From an uncultured Eubacteriales bacterium (GTDB lineage: Bacteria > Bacillota_I > Bacilli_A > RF39 > UBA660), in the NCBI GenBank assembly GCA_900321795.1, contig ONXO01000026.1:1-14523 (forward strand): 14,523 nucleotides of DNA, in the 5' to 3' direction. Shown piece by piece: positions 13,531 to 14,523 of this stretch. The translations under genes and the position numbers were made by a program. Below the pieces are notes generated by a model, which was not told the DNA's origin, searched no databases, and saw only the letters and a list, made by a program, of their open reading frames with translations. How positions within the stretch are numbered: position 1 is the stretch's first letter; every line of letters starts with the position of its first letter.

Positions 13531-14261
13531 TGAGAATGTTAAATTTTGCTAGAAGAAATTTTAAAGAACTTATAAGAGATCCACTTAGTTTAATCTTTGA
13601 AATACTATTGCCAATATTTTTGCTTTTTATATTTCAACAGATTAATATTCCAGGAGATACATACAAATTAGAAAGTTTTACTCCTGGTATAATAGTATTT
13701 GGTTTTTCATTTATAACTTTATTTACTGCGACACTTGTTTCTAAAGATAGAAGTTCATCTTTACTAATTAGACTTGGAACTTCTCCTATGAAATCATCTG
13801 ACTATATTTTAGGCTATATATTATCATTAATTCCAATTGTATTAATTCAAGGTGTAATATTTTTTACAGTTGCAGTTATATTGGGACTACATTTTAGCTT
13901 AAATATAATATATGTATTATTCATTTCTATTATAATATCTATATTATTTATAGCTCTAGGAATATTGCTAGGAAGTTTAGTTAGTGAAAAAGCGACTGGT
14001 GGAATTGGAAGTATTGTAGTACAGCTAACTAGCTTTACAAGTGGAATGTTTTTTTCTAAAGATTTAGTTGGAAATGTGTTTACAAAAATATGTGAAATAT
14101 TACCTTTTGAAAGCTGTTTAAATATAATTAAAGGAATACTTAATAATAATTTAGAAATAATAAACATAAGAAATATTATTGTAGTGATTGTATATACTAT
14201 AGGTATTTTAATACTTTCCATTATAACATTTAAAAAGAAAATGATTAGTGATAATAAATAA
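13530..14261 (+). CDS. ABC-2 type exporter permease
   Basis: A 243-aa membrane protein with about six hydrophobic segments: roughly 21-40, 52-72, 98-120, 125-150, 160-180 and 217-235. The N-terminus (ARRNFKELIRDPLSLIFEILLP) is the cytoplasmic coupling helix region common in ABC-2 permeases, and the segment before the last helix (LPFESCLNIIKGIL) matches the family pattern LPxxxxxxxxRxxL. It pairs with the preceding ATPase, probably as a homodimer of each subunit. The substrate cannot be told from sequence; drug, antimicrobial peptide or lipid efflux are common for this group. The 1-nt overlap with the ATPase stop indicates coupling. Confidence 0.9.
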   Translation: MRMLNFARRNFKELIRDPLSLIFEILLPIFLLFIFQQINIPGDTYKLESFTPGIIVFGFSFITLFTATLVSKDRSSSLLIRLGTSPMKSSDYILGYILSLIPIVLIQGVIFFTVAVILGLHFSLNIIYVLFISIIISILFIALGILLGSLVSEKATGGIGSIVVQLTSFTSGMFFSKDLVGNVFTKICEILPFESCLNIIKGILNNNLEIINIRNIIVVIVYTIGILILSIITFKKKMISDNK

Positions 14262-14274
14262 TAATATTGCAATT

Positions 14275-14332
14275 AAAAAACCGATTTTGATGTCTACTCT
14301 AAGGGGGTGCAGTTCATTTTTCGGCTTTTTTT
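14275..14332 (+). terminator. Likely terminator of the exporter operon, with large loop
   Basis: A6-CCGA (14275-14284) can pair with TCGG-C-T7 (14321-14332), leaving a 36-nt loop and one bulged C. The stem is short, but the T-run and the position just after the permease stop suit a terminator. The loop holds the IS-end-like sequence described at 14291-14316. The remaining part of the 14262-14446 gap shows no gene. Confidence 0.45.
14291..14316. repeat. Sequence resembling the end of an IS3-family (IS150-group) element
   Basis: The stretch begins TGTCTACTCTAAGGGG and ends GTGCAGTTCA. Runs of the type GGGGTGCAGTTCA are, from memory, the right tips of IS150-group elements in Firmicutes, which end in CA. 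No transposase remains nearby, so this would be a solo end. The match is from recollection, not alignment. Confidence 0.3.
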
Positions 14333-14404
14333 ATATTTATTTGCGGATTGCTCAAATTGTTTAATCTTTTTTACAATAAATACATTATTAATTTGTTAAT
14401 GGGT

Positions 14405-14435
14405 AAAATAAAAAATCTAGCATAATATCTAGATT
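14405..14435 (-). terminator. Terminator of the tRNA-Gly unit
   Basis: Minus strand: AATCTAG and CTAGATT (14429-14435 and 14414-14420) form a 7-bp stem with an 8-nt loop and are followed by TTTTTATTTTACC. It begins 12 nt after the tRNA 3' end. Confidence 0.75.
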
Positions 14436-14446
14436 AATATTTATTT

Positions 14447-14520
14447 TGGAGCAGGTGATGGGAATCGAACCCACGTTAGCAGCTTGGAAGGCTGAAGTTC
14501 TACCATTAAACTACACCTGC
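14447..14520 (-). tRNA. tRNA-Gly, anticodon UCC
   Basis: A 74-nt cloverleaf with encoded CCA (TGGA at 14447-14450 on the plus strand). Acceptor stem GCAGGTG/CACCTGC is perfect, the D arm is GTTT-AATGGTA-GAAC, the anticodon loop is CTTCCAA with TCC at 14486-14488, and the T arm is GTGGG-TTCGATT-CCCAT. The discriminator base is T. The outermost anticodon-stem pair (27-43) is a T-C mismatch. The promoter, or a preceding tRNA in an operon, lies beyond the window. Confidence 0.97.
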
Positions 14521-14523
14521 ATT

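Noticed and set aside
1..14523. Mollicutes code (TGA as Trp)
   Set aside because: Trp is TGG throughout and nrdG ends in TGA at the expected length.
1..14523. CRISPR array, prophage or integrase-type attachment site
   Set aside because: No regularly spaced direct repeats and no integrase or phage genes. A tRNA lies at the right edge, but no repeat of its 3' end is seen within the window.

Overview
The window is strongly AT-rich and uses the standard bacterial code: Trp is TGG and TGA is a real stop at the end of nrdG. Ribosome binding sites are clear (GGAGG, AGAGGTG) and promoters follow the sigma-A pattern. A class III (oxygen-sensitive) ribonucleotide reductase, an LTA-synthase-like membrane sulfatase, a GT4 glycosyltransferase of the glycolipid type and a clostridial-style Crp/Fnr protein together suggest an anaerobic low-GC Bacillota, plausibly a gut Bacilli or Clostridia lineage. 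This placement is inference; no species is recognised.

Layout. 1-~270: right end of an IS200/IS605-family element, with the last 48 codons of its Y1 transposase, a structured tail and a terminal hairpin. 313-1716 (-): cysS with its own terminator. 1996-4831 (+): a two-gene unit of an LTA-synthase-like sulfatase overlapping an OGG1-type 8-oxoguanine DNA glycosylase. 4839-7699 (-): a GT4 glycosyltransferase, a divergent kinase-fold protein and a Crp/Fnr regulator, each with its own recognisable promoter. 8000-11417 (+): an operon nrdD-nrdG-DUF1653-dut for anaerobic dNTP production and dUTP removal. 11574-12455 (-): a nucleoside hydrolase, convergent with the operon across a shared bidirectional terminator. 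12609-14261 (+): an AbrB-type regulator followed by an ABC-2 exporter (ATPase plus permease). 14447-14520 (-): tRNA-Gly(UCC).

The most interesting part is the divergent regulator/nrdD intergenic region. Nearly the same 16-bp palindrome, TGTTGCAAGTGC(A/G)ACA, occurs once on each promoter. At the regulator promoter it covers the -35 hexamer, which suits autorepression. At the nrdD promoter it is centred at about -41.5 from the predicted start and no -35 hexamer is present, which suits class II activation. The Crp/Fnr protein lacks the usual recognition-helix Glu, in keeping with a non-standard half-site. This reads as a compact, dedicated switch for anaerobic DNA-precursor synthesis. A second self-contained circuit is the AbrB gene, which has a perfect 20-bp palindrome between its promoter and its ribosome binding site.
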